Source of the DNA: QFNR01 sp043842855
GTDB taxonomy: Bacteria; Pseudomonadota; Gammaproteobacteria; Burkholderiales; Neisseriaceae
DNA: 64,000 bases
Assembly: GCA_043842855.1 (NCBI GenBank)
Contig: JBBPJF010000003.1
Location: 124,001 to 188,000 of the forward strand
Direction of reading: 5' to 3'
A model generated the notes under the pieces. The model worked only from the letters and a program-made list of their open reading frames with translations. It had not been told where the DNA came from and ran no database searches. A program made the position numbers and the translations under genes. Every line of letters starts with the position of its first letter. Position 1 is the stretch's first letter. Shown here piece after piece: positions 16,539-25,691 of the stretch.

Positions 16539-17231
16539 ATGACTCACCCTCTTCATTATGCGTCCCTAGAAGCTAAGCTAGGCTATTCCTTTCGTCATCC
16601 TGCTTATCTAGAACAGGCGCTAACTCATCGTAGTTTCTCTTCCTCTCATAATGAACGACTTGAATTTATTGGTGATGCTATCCTAAATTATGCAGTGACT
16701 CATATGCTATTCCTCCAATTTCCAGCAGAAGCCGAAGGACGCCTATCCAAAATGAGGGCTATGTTAGTCAACCAATCTACTCTCTGCCAGATTGCGGAAT
16801 CACTAGATTTAGGAAAATACTTATATCTAGGACCCGGCGAAATTAAAGCTAATGGTCATACTCGCCCTTCCATCTTATCCGATGCCCTAGAAGCTCTGTT
16901 TGCAGCGATCAGTCTAGATAGCAGCTTTCAAAATGCTGAAGAGGTTATTCACCAACTTTATAAAGAGAAAATCAAATCTCTACCATTACAGTCAATTACA
17001 GATGCTAAATCTCTACTTCAAGAGGTTTTACAAGCTCGTCAAGTAGCTCTTCCTTGCTACCGAGTACTTCAGCAATTTGGTCAAGCTCACCAAAAAGTTT
17101 TCCAAGTAGAATGTGCTATTCCCGAACTCAATATCATCACACAAGCAGAGGCTACTTCGCGTAAGAAAGCCGAACAAGAAGCTGCTGGGCTTGCCCTGAA
17201 AAAACTAAGTTCCTTTGACAAATATGACTAA
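16539..17231 (+). CDS. rnc: Ribonuclease III
   Basis: Double-strand-specific endoribonuclease for rRNA and mRNA processing. The catalytic domain shows the family signature ERLEFIGDAIL with the active-site Glu and Asp, and the second acidic pair in SILSDALEALF. A C-terminal dsRNA-binding domain ends ATSRKKAEQEAAGLALKKL. The ATG at 16539 is preferred because MTHPLHYASLEAKLGYSF aligns with the normal start of the family; the frame is open back to an ATG at 16467, which would add 24 unrelated residues. Neither start has a strong ribosome site. It overlaps era by 8 bases; the usual upstream lepB is absent. Confidence 0.95.
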   Translation: MTHPLHYASLEAKLGYSFRHPAYLEQALTHRSFSSSHNERLEFIGDAILNYAVTHMLFLQFPAEAEGRLSKMRAMLVNQSTLCQIAESLDLGKYLYLGPGEIKANGHTRPSILSDALEALFAAISLDSSFQNAEEVIHQLYKEKIKSLPLQSITDAKSLLQEVLQARQVALPCYRVLQQFGQAHQKVFQVECAIPELNIITQAEATSRKKAEQEAAGLALKKLSSFDKYD

Positions 17232-18099
17232 TTCCTCCTTTCGTTGTGGTTTTGTTGCCATAGTTGGGCGCCCTAATGTGGGTAAATCAACCCTTTTGAA
17301 CCATCTCATTGGTCAAAAAATCAGCATTACTTCTAAAAAAGCTCAAACTACTCGGCAAACAATTCGAGGTATTCATACCGATAGCAATGCTCAACTAATC
17401 TTTATTGATACGCCTGGCTATCAAACTCATTATCAAGATGTAAAAAATCGAAAGCTTAATGAGAATGCTTTATCAGCGCTTAGATCAGCTGATCTAGTCG
17501 TGTGGGTAGTAGAAGCCAAGCATTTTGATATGCGTGATGAAAAAATCCTACGGCATCTTCCTGCGCACACACTCCTTGTAATTAATAAGGCTGATCTATT
17601 TATTAATCAGGAAGAAGCTTTCAACTTCCTCCAACAGATTAAAGGGCAGCATTCGCTAATCGATGCGATAACAGTGAGTGCAAAATATTCTCAGCAACTT
17701 GATTTATTAATAGAAAAAATTAAACCCAGACTTCCCTTGGGGCCGCCCTTATACCCAGACGAAGCTCTAACTGACCGTTCTAGTCGCTTCTTGGTAGCTG
17801 AAATACTTAGAGAAAAAGTATTTCGTTATCTTGGAGAAGAGCTGCCGTACCTTGTGGAAATTGAAATTAACTCCTTTAAAGCCCTACCCACACTGACACA
17901 AATCGATGCTACTCTGTGGATTACTAAAGAGACGCATAAAGGGATAATCATTGGTAAAAATGGAGAAAAGCTAAAAAAAATTTCTAGTAAAGCTCGGTTA
18001 GATATGGAAAAACTCCTAGAAACCAAAGTATATCTGAGTACCTGGGTTAAAGTAAAAAAACATCCCAAAGTAACTGACCTAAAATTTTTAGAAGAATAA
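17224..18099 (+). CDS. era: GTPase Era
   Basis: Ras-like GTPase that binds 16S rRNA and helps 30S subunit assembly. Motifs in order: GRPNVGKST (G1), the TTRQTIRG switch region (G2), DTPGYQ (G3), NKAD (G4) and SAK (G5). The C-terminal KH domain has IIIGKNGEKLKKI. The start at 17224 (ATG) is chosen over a TTG nine bases upstream. It overlaps rnc by 8 bases, the common rnc-era pairing. It converges on holA, with 20 bases between stops. Confidence 0.95.
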   Translation: MTNSSFRCGFVAIVGRPNVGKSTLLNHLIGQKISITSKKAQTTRQTIRGIHTDSNAQLIFIDTPGYQTHYQDVKNRKLNENALSALRSADLVVWVVEAKHFDMRDEKILRHLPAHTLLVINKADLFINQEEAFNFLQQIKGQHSLIDAITVSAKYSQQLDLLIEKIKPRLPLGPPLYPDEALTDRSSRFLVAEILREKVFRYLGEELPYLVEIEINSFKALPTLTQIDATLWITKETHKGIIIGKNGEKLKKISSKARLDMEKLLETKVYLSTWVKVKKHPKVTDLKFLEE

Positions 18100-18119
18100 A
18101 ACTATTAAAGTGTTTGCCG

Positions 18120-19082
18120 TTATCTGCTTAAATCACTAAGTAGGTTTCTAATACTTTGCCAGGGCTCGCCCTTTTCTACTCCTTTAATTTGCTTATCTAT
18201 AGTAGCGCATTCTTGTAGACCTCTTATCAATCTTCTTGGTGATATTCTCTTAATAGCCATCAACGCCGCTTCTTGTTTAGTTCCCCAAAGTTTCAGGGTA
18301 TTCCTAACGGAGGAGAGGGCTTGACCTTTTTTTAGGGCACCTGAAAGCCTAATCAGAACTCGAATATCTTCGCTAACCACCCAAAGTAAAATTACTAATT
18401 CTGCAGCTGCTACCTCCAAGCCTGCTAAAAGCCTTAAAAGCCTCACTATATCCCCCCGCATCCAGGCTTCAGCTATTTGAAAAAAATCAAACCTTGCAAC
18501 TGTACCTATATTTTTTTGTAAATCGATTAGAGTAAGTGAGTGGCCCGGTGGAAACAATAACGCTATTTTTTCTACCTCTTGAGCAGCAGCTAATAAATTA
18601 CCCTCTACTCTTTCAGAAAAGAGTAAAAGTGCTTCTTCCTCAATCCCTAGATTGTGGGCGGAGAGTCTCTTTAAAAGCCACTGCGATAATTGCTGATGAG
18701 TTAATTTTTTTGCTTCTGTAACCTCTGCAACTTTCAATAAAGCCTTAAACCATTTTGAAGCCAACTGACTTTTATCCAGTTTTGGTAATAAGACCAACAA
18801 GGAGATATCTTTTTTGTCAAGCAGCTGTGGAACTACCTTTTGCAGTAGCTCCCCCCCTGTGCGCCCAGGTTTACCATTTGGTAGGTGAAGTTCAATAAAT
18901 TTCTTGGTGGAAAATAACCCCTGACTTTCCAAAGCATACGTCAGCTCATTCCAGTTAAATTGAGCCTCTACCACTAGACTCTCTCTAGAATAGCTCTCTT
19001 TCGTAGCTCTCCGCCTTAATTTTTCTAGAGCCTCAAAACGAAATAACTCCTCTTCACCATGAATGACATACAATGGTTTCAC
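18120..19082 (-). CDS. holA: DNA polymerase III subunit delta
   Basis: Clamp-loader subunit that opens the beta clamp. The 320 residues fit HolA: the opening PLYVIHGEEELFRFEALEKLR, LPNGKPGRTGGELLQ in the N-terminal domain, and the long helical C-terminal half with RFDFFQIAEAWMRGD. The start is a GTG preceded by AAGAGGCT. It is the last gene of a minus-strand run rarA-gatCAB-lptE-holA. The lptE-holA pairing is typical of gamma- and betaproteobacteria, but there it normally follows leuS, not gatB. Confidence 0.92.
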   Translation of the reverse strand: MKPLYVIHGEEELFRFEALEKLRRRATKESYSRESLVVEAQFNWNELTYALESQGLFSTKKFIELHLPNGKPGRTGGELLQKVVPQLLDKKDISLLVLLPKLDKSQLASKWFKALLKVAEVTEAKKLTHQQLSQWLLKRLSAHNLGIEEEALLLFSERVEGNLLAAAQEVEKIALLFPPGHSLTLIDLQKNIGTVARFDFFQIAEAWMRGDIVRLLRLLAGLEVAAAELVILLWVVSEDIRVLIRLSGALKKGQALSSVRNTLKLWGTKQEAALMAIKRISPRRLIRGLQECATIDKQIKGVEKGEPWQSIRNLLSDLSR

Positions 19083-19109
19083 TAGGCAGCCTCTTCATTC
19101 GCTGCCACT

Positions 19110-19619
19110 TTATTGAATCCCACTGGGCTTTATAGGAGGTAAAAAAGCTAGCCGATCTACTATAGATCTGGCCGCACTTTCGTACATCTCCCGCTTCAGT
19201 TTTTCTTCCTCTGAGTTTAGTACTAAACTAGAAGAAGGTGGATAAGTTAATGTTCTCTGCATATTCAATTCAATAGGATCACCCCAAGCTCTGCCATGGT
19301 AATACACCTGTGCTATTACCTCTAGAGTATAAAGTGAATCTTCAGCATTTCCATAGCGGTTAATGGTTTGCGTCATGCGATCAAATTGTACTCTCACTAA
19401 GCGAATAACTGCTGAATCTTCGGCTTGAACCAATCTTATTCCTTTACGGTGATACAACTCTCGCTTTAGAGGTTCATTCATCTCGCCGGCATTTTCTACC
19501 CACCAAGTCGAATATTTTAATCCTAATTGACTTTCCGGATTCCCACGTAAGTGAAAACCACAACCGAGCAAGATCCAACTGATTATTAACAAACCACTAT
19601 AACGCCAGAACTGTTTCAT
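19110..19619 (-). CDS. lptE: LPS-assembly lipoprotein LptE
   Basis: Outer-membrane lipoprotein that plugs the LptD barrel and helps insert lipopolysaccharide. A lipoprotein signal peptide is clear (LLIISWILLGCGFHLRG, lipobox LLGC, cleavage before Cys21). The GCGFHLRG start of the mature protein is diagnostic for LptE/RlpB, and 169 residues is the usual size. The gene follows gatB by 10 bases and precedes holA. It implies an LPS-bearing outer membrane, consistent with the rhamnose genes at both ends of the window. Confidence 0.92.
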   Translation of the reverse strand: MKQFWRYSGLLIISWILLGCGFHLRGNPESQLGLKYSTWWVENAGEMNEPLKRELYHRKGIRLVQAEDSAVIRLVRVQFDRMTQTINRYGNAEDSLYTLEVIAQVYYHGRAWGDPIELNMQRTLTYPPSSSLVLNSEEEKLKREMYESAARSIVDRLAFLPPIKPSGIQ

Positions 19620-19629
19620 GCCTCTATCC

Positions 19630-21051
19630 TCAGGATAATTTTTCCTTCATTAATTGCTGAACCTGTACCGGATCAGCCTTGCCAAGAGTAAGTTTCATGA
19701 CCTGTCCTACTAGAGCATTTAGTGCTTTTTGCTTACCTGAGCGGAACTCTTCCACTAATTTTGTATGCTTCTGCAAGACTTCTTCAACTATTTTGTCTAG
19801 TGTAGCAATATCACCAATTTGTTTCAGATTTTCCCGTTCAATCACTGCATCTACTTCAATAGCTTCATTCCATATTACTTCAAAAACCTGCTTAGCTAAA
19901 CGAGTCGATAGCGTTCCATCCACTACTCTAGTTACCAAATCCGCTAACTGCCTAGCTGTTATAGGAAGCTCACTAAAATCCTTTGCCTGTTTGTTTAAAT
20001 TAAAAGCAATTTCTCCATTCATCCAATTAGCCACTAGCTTAGGCTGCTGACTTAATCCTGTTGCTTCTTCAAAAAACTCAGCCTGCAACCGAGAAGCGGT
20101 GACTTGGCTCGCGTCATACTCAGACAAGCCGTAATCACTTACCAAACGATTCTGTCTTTCACGTGGTAATTCAGGCATATTAGCCGTCGCTTCCTCCATC
20201 ATCTGGTCTGTAATTTTAAGCGGATAGAAATCAGGGTCAGGAAAATAACGGTAATCATGTGCATCTTCTTTTGTACGCATACTACGGGTTTCACCTAAAT
20301 TGGCGTCAAATAAACGGGTCTCCTGCTTTATTTCGCCCCCCTCTTCTAATAAATCTATCTGACGTCTAGCTTCATATTCAATAGCTTCCTCAATAAACTT
20401 AAAAGAATTTAAATTTTTGATTTCACAGCGAGTCCCTAATTGTTTTTCACCCCTAGGCCGTACTGACACATTAACGTCTGCTCTAAACTCTCCTTGAGAC
20501 ATATCGCCATTGCAAATTCCTAACCATGTGACTAACCGATAAAGTTCTTTTGCATAAGTTACAGCTTCATGTGCAGAATACAGGTCAGGAGCTGAGACCA
20601 CCTCAATTAATGGCGTACCCGCACGATTAAAGTCCACCGCCGTCCCATCAGGAAACAAATCATGCACTGATTTCCCCGCATTTTCCTCCATATGTGCCTG
20701 AAGAATTCGTATGGTCTTTTCACCTTTGCCAATCGGCAATTCCCCTGCCTGAATAATCGGACACCTCAATTGGGTAATTTGGTATCCCTTCGGTAAATCA
20801 GGATAAAAATAATGTTTACGATCAAATATGGTATACCGATTAATGGTCGCATTGAGCGCCATTCCTAGGATAAGAGCCTTGCGAACCACCTCCCTGTTAA
20901 CTACTGGCAGAGTACCTGGTAAGGCTAAATCTATAGCATTGGCATTCTCATTAGGCGCTGACCCAAACGCTGTTGACGCATTACTAAAAATTTTAGACTT
21001 AGTGTTAAGTTGAATGTGGACTTCTAACCCTACTACTGTTTCCCACTCCAT
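19630..21051 (-). CDS. gatB: Aspartyl/glutamyl-tRNA amidotransferase subunit B
   Basis: Part of GatCAB, which amidates mischarged Glu-tRNA(Gln) and/or Asp-tRNA(Asn). The start at 21051 gives WETVVGLEVHIQLNTKSKIF at the N-terminus, the family signature; the frame extends upstream without homology, and AAGAGAA precedes this ATG. Other landmarks are HYFYPDLPKGYQITQ, the MEENAGKS block, DFNRAGTPLIEVV, and the C-terminal helical YqeY-like tail region. 473 residues, normal. It follows gatA by 16 bases. Confidence 0.95.
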   Translation of the reverse strand: MEWETVVGLEVHIQLNTKSKIFSNASTAFGSAPNENANAIDLALPGTLPVVNREVVRKALILGMALNATINRYTIFDRKHYFYPDLPKGYQITQLRCPIIQAGELPIGKGEKTIRILQAHMEENAGKSVHDLFPDGTAVDFNRAGTPLIEVVSAPDLYSAHEAVTYAKELYRLVTWLGICNGDMSQGEFRADVNVSVRPRGEKQLGTRCEIKNLNSFKFIEEAIEYEARRQIDLLEEGGEIKQETRLFDANLGETRSMRTKEDAHDYRYFPDPDFYPLKITDQMMEEATANMPELPRERQNRLVSDYGLSEYDASQVTASRLQAEFFEEATGLSQQPKLVANWMNGEIAFNLNKQAKDFSELPITARQLADLVTRVVDGTLSTRLAKQVFEVIWNEAIEVDAVIERENLKQIGDIATLDKIVEEVLQKHTKLVEEFRSGKQKALNALVGQVMKLTLGKADPVQVQQLMKEKLS

Positions 21052-21067
21052 AACGATAATTCTCTTT

Positions 21068-22516
21068 TTAAACTGGTGACGCCAGATGCCAATCAGAATT
21101 TTGCTGTATCTGATAAGCAATATTTAGCAACTGACTCTCTTTAAAATGCTTCCCTATTAGCTGCATTCCCACTGGAAGTCCTTGTTTGGAATAAATACCA
21201 GGTAAACTTAGGGCTGGAAGACCCGCTAAATTAACCAAAACCGTATAAATGTCCGACAAATACATCTGGATAGGATCCGCCTCATAAGCCTTTAATTTAG
21301 GAGCTACCGAAGGTGTTACAGGCGCCAATAGAACATCGCATTCTTCAAAAGCTTGTTGAAAGCCTTGGGCAATCAAACTCCTAACCTTTTGTGCTTTGAC
21401 ATAGTAAGCATCGTAATAACCATGCGACAAGACATAGGTTCCCATCATAATACGTCTTTTGACTTCTTTACCAAATCCAGCGGCACGAGTCTGGCTATAG
21501 AAGTCTATTAAATCCTCAAACTGCTCGCTACGCAATCCATAACGCACTCCATCATAACGTTGTAAGTTGCTACTGGCTTCTGCAGCGGTGAGTACATAAT
21601 ATACTGCCACTCCTTGCTCAAGGTTTGGCAATGAAACGTCTACACTGATTGCTCCAAGTTGCCTTAACAATAGCAACATCTGATCATAAGTGTGTTGTAC
21701 TTCGTCATCTAAACTCTCATGCAAAAATTCTCGCGGAACACCTATTTTCAGCCCTTTCAAGGGTAATTTAAGAGATTTTTCATAATTTTCTACAGGATGG
21801 TTAATACTCGTAGAATCCTGGCAATCAAACCCCGCCATTACACCTAAGATCCAAGCTAAATCTTCCGCACTTTTAGCCATAGGACCTGGCTGATCAAAGC
21901 TAGAAGCGTAAGCTACCAAACCAAAACGTGATACTAAACCATAAGTGGGTTTTATGCCCGTAATCCCACAATAAGCCGCAGGCTGACGAATAGAACCCCC
22001 GGTATCACTACCTAGCGAAACTGGACAAAGCCTGGCAGCCACAGCAGCCGCAGAGCCTCCTGAAGAACCCCCTGGGATCCTAGTTTGATCCCAAGGATTT
22101 AAAGTAGGGCCGAAGCATGAAGTCTCTGTAGTAGAACCCATAGCAAACTCATCCATGTTGGTTCTACCCAAAGGAACCATACCAGCTGCTTGCAAACGAG
22201 CAACTACTGTTGCTGTATAAGGAGCTACAAAATTTTTTAAGCTTTTAGAAGCACATGTAGTAGGCCAACCCTGTTGACAAAAAGCATCCTTATAGGTAAT
22301 TGGTATACCTTCCAAGATATGTACCCTTTCCCCCTTGGCTCGCCTTTTGTCTGATAACTTAGCTGCTGCTAAGGTCTGCTCTTCATCAGTATAGACCACA
22401 GCATTGAATCGGTCTCGTATTTTAATTTCACTCAAAAAATAGTTAGCAAGCTCTACCGCCGAAATTTGTTTTTCTTCTAATGCCGCACCAAGTTGCCGAA
22501 TACTCTTGTCTCTCAT
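21068..22516 (-). CDS. gatA: Aspartyl/glutamyl-tRNA amidotransferase subunit A
   Basis: Glutaminase subunit of GatCAB, amidase-signature family. The catalytic lysine is in YKDAFCQQG and the two serines in GGSSGGSAAAVAARL and SLGSDTGGSIRQPAAYCG. The 482 residues lack the extra C-terminal domain of the allophanate hydrolase found in this window. Order gatC-gatA-gatB on the minus strand, with 12 and 16 bases between genes, shows an operon. Its presence implies that the organism uses the indirect route for Gln-tRNA and/or Asn-tRNA. Confidence 0.95.
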   Translation of the reverse strand: MRDKSIRQLGAALEEKQISAVELANYFLSEIKIRDRFNAVVYTDEEQTLAAAKLSDKRRAKGERVHILEGIPITYKDAFCQQGWPTTCASKSLKNFVAPYTATVVARLQAAGMVPLGRTNMDEFAMGSTTETSCFGPTLNPWDQTRIPGGSSGGSAAAVAARLCPVSLGSDTGGSIRQPAAYCGITGIKPTYGLVSRFGLVAYASSFDQPGPMAKSAEDLAWILGVMAGFDCQDSTSINHPVENYEKSLKLPLKGLKIGVPREFLHESLDDEVQHTYDQMLLLLRQLGAISVDVSLPNLEQGVAVYYVLTAAEASSNLQRYDGVRYGLRSEQFEDLIDFYSQTRAAGFGKEVKRRIMMGTYVLSHGYYDAYYVKAQKVRSLIAQGFQQAFEECDVLLAPVTPSVAPKLKAYEADPIQMYLSDIYTVLVNLAGLPALSLPGIYSKQGLPVGMQLIGKHFKESQLLNIAYQIQQNSDWHLASPV

Positions 22517-22528
22517 CTTTTACCTTAG

Positions 22529-22825
22529 TTATTCAATTACCTTGGGCACTATATAAAAGCCCTCTTTTATCTCGGGTGCTACTTCTTGAAATTGCTCAAG
22601 TTCCTCTACTACCTTAGCCCTATCTTCTCTCAGTAGCTGATATTGTGCATACGGATGCACAAAAGGTTGCACAGTATTTAAATCATATTTACCATCAATA
22701 GAATGCATTATCTGTACCATGGAAAAGAAATGATTTAATTCACTCTGAAACGCCTCGATTTCCTGCTCAGTTAAGGATAAATACGCCAGTCGTCCTAGTT
22801 TTTGTAATTCTGCTTTCTCTATCAC
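22529..22825 (-). CDS. gatC: Aspartyl/glutamyl-tRNA amidotransferase subunit C
   Basis: Small stabilising subunit of GatCAB, 98 residues. The pattern LGRLAYLSLTEQEIEAFQSELNHFF at the N-terminus and a C-terminal LREDRAKVVEELEQFQEVAPE fit GatC (the family usually has LREDxV near the end). The start is GTG at 22825, with AGG nearby upstream. First gene of gatCAB; a possible -10 element lies in the 62-base gap after rarA. Confidence 0.92.
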   Translation of the reverse strand: MIEKAELQKLGRLAYLSLTEQEIEAFQSELNHFFSMVQIMHSIDGKYDLNTVQPFVHPYAQYQLLREDRAKVVEELEQFQEVAPEIKEGFYIVPKVIE

Positions 22826-22860
22826 TGTGTACCTGACCCTATTCTCTTCAAAATGTCGCC

Positions 22861-22866
22861 ATTATA
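22861..22866 (-). promoter_or_regulatory. Possible -10 element for gatCAB
   Basis: A perfect TATAAT on the minus strand, about 35 bases before the gatC start and just after the rarA stop. The -35 match (GAGTTA at 17 bases) is poor, so this may be a weak or secondary promoter. Confidence 0.4.
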
Positions 22867-22887
22867 AGCTAAATCCCCGCTTATAAC

Positions 22888-24204
22888 TCATTTTGTCTGC
22901 TTTTCTTTTACAGCTTCATCTAATTGTCTCAGCTGAATTAATTTTTCCTTAATCTTGATCTCTAATCCTCGTTCAACTGGTCGATACCATTGTGGTTCTT
23001 CCAAACCTTCAGGCATATAGGTTTCGCCTGCTGCATAGGCATTCGGCTCATCATGCGCATAACGATAGGTCTTTCCGTAACCTAACTCCTTTGATAGTCT
23101 AGTTGTAGCATTTCTTAAATGAAGTGGTACTGCTTCACTACCAGCGTTACGCACAAAGTGCATTGCCTCTTTGTAAGCCTTATAAGCTGCATTACTTTTA
23201 GCAGCACAAGCCAGAAATATCACTGCTTCCGCCAGAGCTAATTCTCCTTCTGGACTACCCAAGCGTTCATAAGTCATTGCTGCTTGTTGAGCTATTTCCA
23301 TGGCCCTAATATCCGCTAAACCTATATCTTCCCACGCCATACGAATAATTCTTCGAGCTAAATAGTGCGGATCTACTCCTCCATCGAGCATTCTGCATAG
23401 CCAATAAAGAGCTGCATCTGGATGAGAACCACGGACAGATTTATGTAGAGCAGATATTTGTTCATAGAATTGGTCTCCTCCCTTATCAAATCTCCTTAAT
23501 GTATCCGACAAAATCTCACGACAAAAGGTTAGATCTAATACCTTTCGATTTTGACTAAGGGCAGACCCTAGTAATTGCTCCATCGTATTGATTAACCTTC
23601 TGGCATCATGATCCACTGAGGCAACAATAGAATTAACTGCTTCAGGCAATATAGAGAGAGACTTATACTCTTTCAAACCCATTATTCTATTGATCAACTG
23701 AATTAAGGACTCTATTCCTAAAGGTCTTAGAGCATAAACAGCTACACGGCTTAGCAACGCATTGTTAACTTCAAATGAAGGGTTTTCAGTCGTGGCCCCT
23801 ATAAAGGTAATTAGCCCTGATTCTATGTGAGGTAGAAATGCGTCCTGCTGCGCTTTATTGAAGCGATGGACTTCATCTACAAACACGACAGTTCTGCGAT
23901 TCTGAGCCAAGCTTTCCGTAGCCGTTTGTATCGCCTGACGGATCTCTTTTACCCCTGAAAACACTGCTGACAAATTAACAAAAACGGCCCCACTATGTCG
24001 GGCAATAATTCTAGCTAGGGTGGTCTTCCCAACGCCAGGAGGCCCCCATAGCAAAATGGAAGCTAATTGATTGTATTCATACATCAAACGAATCGGACCA
24101 TTCTCGCCAACCAAATGCTCCTGCCCAATTACCTCTTCCAGGGTCTGAGGCCGCAATCGATCTGCCAAAGGTCTTTGCAAATTCTGAGGCAACTTACTGA
24201 CCAC
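22888..24204 (-). CDS. rarA: Replication-associated recombination protein A (RarA/MgsA)
   Basis: AAA+ ATPase related to the clamp loader and Holliday-junction helicase RuvB; it acts at stalled forks. Motifs: PLADRLRPQTLEEVIGQEHL at the N-terminus, Walker A GPPGVGKTTLAR, Walker B VVFVDEVHRF, sensor 1 GATTENPSFEVN. The C-terminal tetramerisation domain holds GGVDPHYLARRI. 438 residues, normal. The start is GTG at 24204. It lies upstream of gatCAB on the same strand; in many gammaproteobacteria it lies beside lolA or serS instead. Confidence 0.94.
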   Translation of the reverse strand: MVSKLPQNLQRPLADRLRPQTLEEVIGQEHLVGENGPIRLMYEYNQLASILLWGPPGVGKTTLARIIARHSGAVFVNLSAVFSGVKEIRQAIQTATESLAQNRRTVVFVDEVHRFNKAQQDAFLPHIESGLITFIGATTENPSFEVNNALLSRVAVYALRPLGIESLIQLINRIMGLKEYKSLSILPEAVNSIVASVDHDARRLINTMEQLLGSALSQNRKVLDLTFCREILSDTLRRFDKGGDQFYEQISALHKSVRGSHPDAALYWLCRMLDGGVDPHYLARRIIRMAWEDIGLADIRAMEIAQQAAMTYERLGSPEGELALAEAVIFLACAAKSNAAYKAYKEAMHFVRNAGSEAVPLHLRNATTRLSKELGYGKTYRYAHDEPNAYAAGETYMPEGLEEPQWYRPVERGLEIKIKEKLIQLRQLDEAVKEKQTK

Positions 24205-24238
24205 CCAATTTACTCATCACTTTAATACCAACTTTATT

Positions 24239-24703
24239 TTAGAACATAGTATTACCATTATTTGAGGATACTGGAATGGACTGAACCACGTCCCAATGTT
24301 CAACTATCTTATTGTTTTTCAATCTAAAAATATCAATGATAGCCTGTCCCTTATCATTTTTATTTTTAGTGCTATGCACCTGTAAAACAACTAAATCTTT
24401 ATCTGCTATCATTTTCTTTATACTATTTTTAGCATCTGGATGATCAGTAAAATACTTTGTAAAGTAAGTTACAAAGGGCTTTTTGCCGTCTGCAAGGTAA
24501 GGATTATGTTGGATATAAATATCTCCAATATATTTATCAGAATAATCAGCCACTTCGTGTTTGACGAAAACCCCCTCATAAAAATCTTTTACTATTGTTT
24601 TATTTTTTGTTTCACTACTATCAAAACCATGGCTGAGTAAATAAAAAAAACCTAATCCTAGAACAAAACCAAGCACTAAATTTAAAATATTTAATTGTTT
24701 CAT
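24239..24703 (-). CDS. Membrane-anchored SnoaL-like (NTF2 fold) protein
   Basis: 154 residues with an N-terminal hydrophobic segment (ILNLVLGFVLGLGFFYLLS, residues 5-23) that would anchor or export the protein. It is followed by a SnoaL/NTF2-like domain: IVKDFYEGVF..., YIGDIYIQHNPYLADGKKPFVTYF and IIDIFRLKNNKIVEHWDVVQ are typical of the predicted aldol-condensing SnoaL group. No enzymatic role is established. GAGGAAAGAAC precedes the ATG. It lies alone between rarA and a 323-base gap. A second, soluble NTF2-like protein is at 39014. Confidence 0.78.
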   Translation of the reverse strand: MKQLNILNLVLGFVLGLGFFYLLSHGFDSSETKNKTIVKDFYEGVFVKHEVADYSDKYIGDIYIQHNPYLADGKKPFVTYFTKYFTDHPDAKNSIKKMIADKDLVVLQVHSTKNKNDKGQAIIDIFRLKNNKIVEHWDVVQSIPVSSNNGNTMF

Positions 24704-25026
24704 GTTCTTTCCTCATATGAATTTAATCTTTCTTTTATTAAAACTCATCCAAGGCAACCAATCCTCACAGCAGCCAAACAGCCCTTATTGTGCCAAGGAT
24801 CTGAAATTAGTTTTAAACTTATTCGAAAGATTCAGAAAGCAACAAACCTCCCAGAACTGATGAGATACTGAAGCTCTCAGACAAAGAAACGCAAACAAGA
24901 TACTTTTGCCCGTTTTGAAACAGAGACATTATACTTTATTAAAAACAGAGTAGCCAGCACCCTCTATAAAGACCTATGTAAACACAAACTACAAGCTTTT
25001 TTTGGTTATTAAATCTATTTAACAGC
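24704..25026. other. Gene-free gap
   Basis: 323 AT-rich bases between a minus-strand start (24703) and the end of the phosphopantetheinyl transferase gene. No gene, tRNA or strong hairpin was seen. It presumably holds the promoter of the SnoaL-like gene. Confidence 0.4.
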
Positions 25027-25641
25027 TCAAATAACCCAAGGTAGAAGACGCTTAATCTTTAAATCATCTGTAATTAATGAGCCTATTTGCCCATTAAAAT
25101 TTAAAAAAAAATAACGATAGATATTTTGATCAAAATTACTCTTAACCTCATTGTGAGCGACATGTACAAAATCCATTCGATGAAGGCCAGAGAAAATAGT
25201 TAAACCCTTACACTTTAGGTACGCTTCTTTTTGGGTCCAGTAGCGCATACAAGCCCTTGAATAGAAATCTGCATGTTTAAGGCTTTCACGCTCTCTACAA
25301 GTGAGATACCTTTGAACCCATCGATTGCTAACAGGTCTAAATTCACTTTCAATATCTAGCCCGATACATGTTTTTTTATAGGTAAATGCAATAGCATAAT
25401 AAGCCTGGCTATGAGAAATACTAAAACTAAACTCCACGCCAGGGATAAAAGGATTACCACTTATACTCCTTGCAATCGAAGAAGGACCAATATCTCGGTC
25501 TAGCAAAGTAGAAAGTAATGAATATTTATAGCGCATTAGTTGAAAACGTTGCCCCGTCCCACATGATGCCCCCTTTAATATATCTGACAACGGCACTGCT
25601 AACCAGTAAACTACGCTATTGTCCTGTCTATCCACCTTCAT
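25027..25641 (-). CDS. 4'-phosphopantetheinyl transferase (Sfp/HetI type)
   Basis: Transfers phosphopantetheine from coenzyme A to a serine of acyl- or peptidyl-carrier proteins. The pseudo-dimeric Sfp class is recognised from FSISHS, CIGLDIES (magnesium-binding Asp) and RYWTQKEAYLKCKGL (WxxKEAxxK motif). The 204 residues are slightly short for Sfp (about 220-240). It follows leuA by about 50 bases on the same strand and may be co-transcribed. No polyketide or non-ribosomal peptide genes are in the window, so the carrier protein may be the fatty-acid ACP or something encoded elsewhere. Confidence 0.88.
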   Translation of the reverse strand: MKVDRQDNSVVYWLAVPLSDILKGASCGTGQRFQLMRYKYSLLSTLLDRDIGPSSIARSISGNPFIPGVEFSFSISHSQAYYAIAFTYKKTCIGLDIESEFRPVSNRWVQRYLTCRERESLKHADFYSRACMRYWTQKEAYLKCKGLTIFSGLHRMDFVHVAHNEVKSNFDQNIYRYFFLNFNGQIGSLITDDLKIKRLLPWVI

Positions 25642-25691
25642 TCCTTGATGCTAAATCCTCATTTGGTAATCTTTAAATCATACATGAATAC

